Assembly: GCF_001625215.2 (NCBI RefSeq)
Contig: NC_030385.2
Coordinates: forward strand, 3,775,135 to 3,839,134
DNA from: Daucus carota subsp. sativus
Lineage: Eukaryota; Streptophyta; Magnoliopsida; Apiales; Apiaceae
Direction: 5' to 3'
Length of the DNA: 64,000 nucleotides
A model generated the notes under the pieces. The model was not told the DNA's origin. It saw nothing but the letters and a program-made list of their open reading frames with translations, and did no database searches. Below are positions 63,667 through 64,000 of the stretch, one piece after another. Each line of letters begins with the position of its first letter. Within the stretch, counting starts at the first letter, position 1. A program made the position numbers and the translations under genes.

Positions 63667-64000
63667 ATGGCAAGACTTTCCATTTTCTTCATTCCCTTAC
63701 TATTTTTATTCATCTCGGTTACATATGCAGATTCTGATGATGGATCAGACGAATCTGGAGTTTATATTGTTTACATGGGAGGGAAAGGCTCGTCGACTTC
63801 TGGCACTTTAAGAGATGATCAAGCTCAACTTATGGACTTGTTCTTGAAAAGGTTCATATTAATATGTACTACATCTTTGTTTCCATTACGATGAGTCCTC
63901 TTCAAACTATTAATCTCCGCTCTCTTGTTGCAACAGAGATGCTGTGGTACAGGTATACAAACACGGCTTCACAGGATTTGCGGCTCACATGTCTAAAGAG
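63667..64000 (+). CDS. Subtilisin-like protease, SBT5/CRSP-like, 5' part only
   Basis: Exon 1 63667-63851, then intron, then exon 2 from 63937 to the window edge. The N-terminus is MARLSIFFIPLLFLFISVTY, a signal peptide. It is followed by GVYIVYMGGKGSSTSGTLRD and, after the splice (LKR|DAVVQVYKHGFTGFAAH), the propeptide. It is closely related to the gene at 58827 in both protein and intron positions, so the locus grew by tandem duplication. The catalytic domain lies beyond the window. Confidence 0.88.

Overview
The window is nuclear DNA of a flowering plant, most likely a eudicot. The genes have short AT-rich introns with GT..AG borders. Plant-only families are present: LRR receptor-like proteins, subtilases, CDC48, a plant mobile domain (PMD) gene and a SOUL haem-binding protein. 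The intergenic space is AT-rich and full of Stowaway-like MITEs, Mutator-like elements (MULEs) and Ty3/gypsy retrotransposons. I cannot name the species from sequence alone; the density of Stowaway MITEs would fit an Apiaceae such as carrot, but that is a guess.

Layout. 1-362: last exon of a G-patch protein that enters from the left. 363-11085: intergenic DNA made of MITEs, inverted-repeat elements and decayed repeats. 11086-14886: two-exon LRR receptor kinase of the RGI/RGF-receptor type. 16337-20193 (minus): CDC48/p97 AAA ATPase with eight recognisable exons; the exon carrying the start codon is not found. 20520-22648: decayed gypsy fragment (one LTR plus gag) lying directly upstream of CDC48. 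23527-32806: two MULEs of one family lying tail to tail. The first (23536-31248) is complete, with its own transposase and a PMD gene. The second (31286-32797) is a deletion derivative. Each has its own perfect 9-bp target duplication. 33291-34921: SOUL/haem-binding protein. 35619-36866: a third, unrelated-looking MULE-like element with a 199-bp tandem repeat inside. 37746-41520: plastid membrane protein. 45050-47920: LRR receptor-like protein with no kinase. 49673-49744: tRNA-Gln(CUG). 50091-51473: DPH7 homologue. 51496-57026: complete, very young gypsy chromovirus inserted 22 bp after the DPH7 stop codon. 58827-64000: a subtilase cluster (one intact gene, one wrecked copy, one gene leaving the window).

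The most unusual signal is in the MULEs. One end of the complete element carries nine copies of a strict 17-bp palindrome, CGCAT-N7-ATGCG. The other end carries one, and the derivative carries mutated versions. The third element (35619-36866) carries eight 17-bp units of the same geometry (5-bp half-site, 7-bp spacer, 5-bp half-site) but with different half-sites (CGCTA/TAGCG and CGTTA/TAACG). Each perfect half-site contains a CG dinucleotide. A family-specific, repeated, CpG-containing recognition motif in a MULE with dissimilar ends and an extra non-transposase gene recalls the VANDAL/VANC anti-silencing systems of Arabidopsis. Here the extra gene is a PMD protein instead. The motif arrays and target duplications are read directly from the sequence; the functional link is inference.
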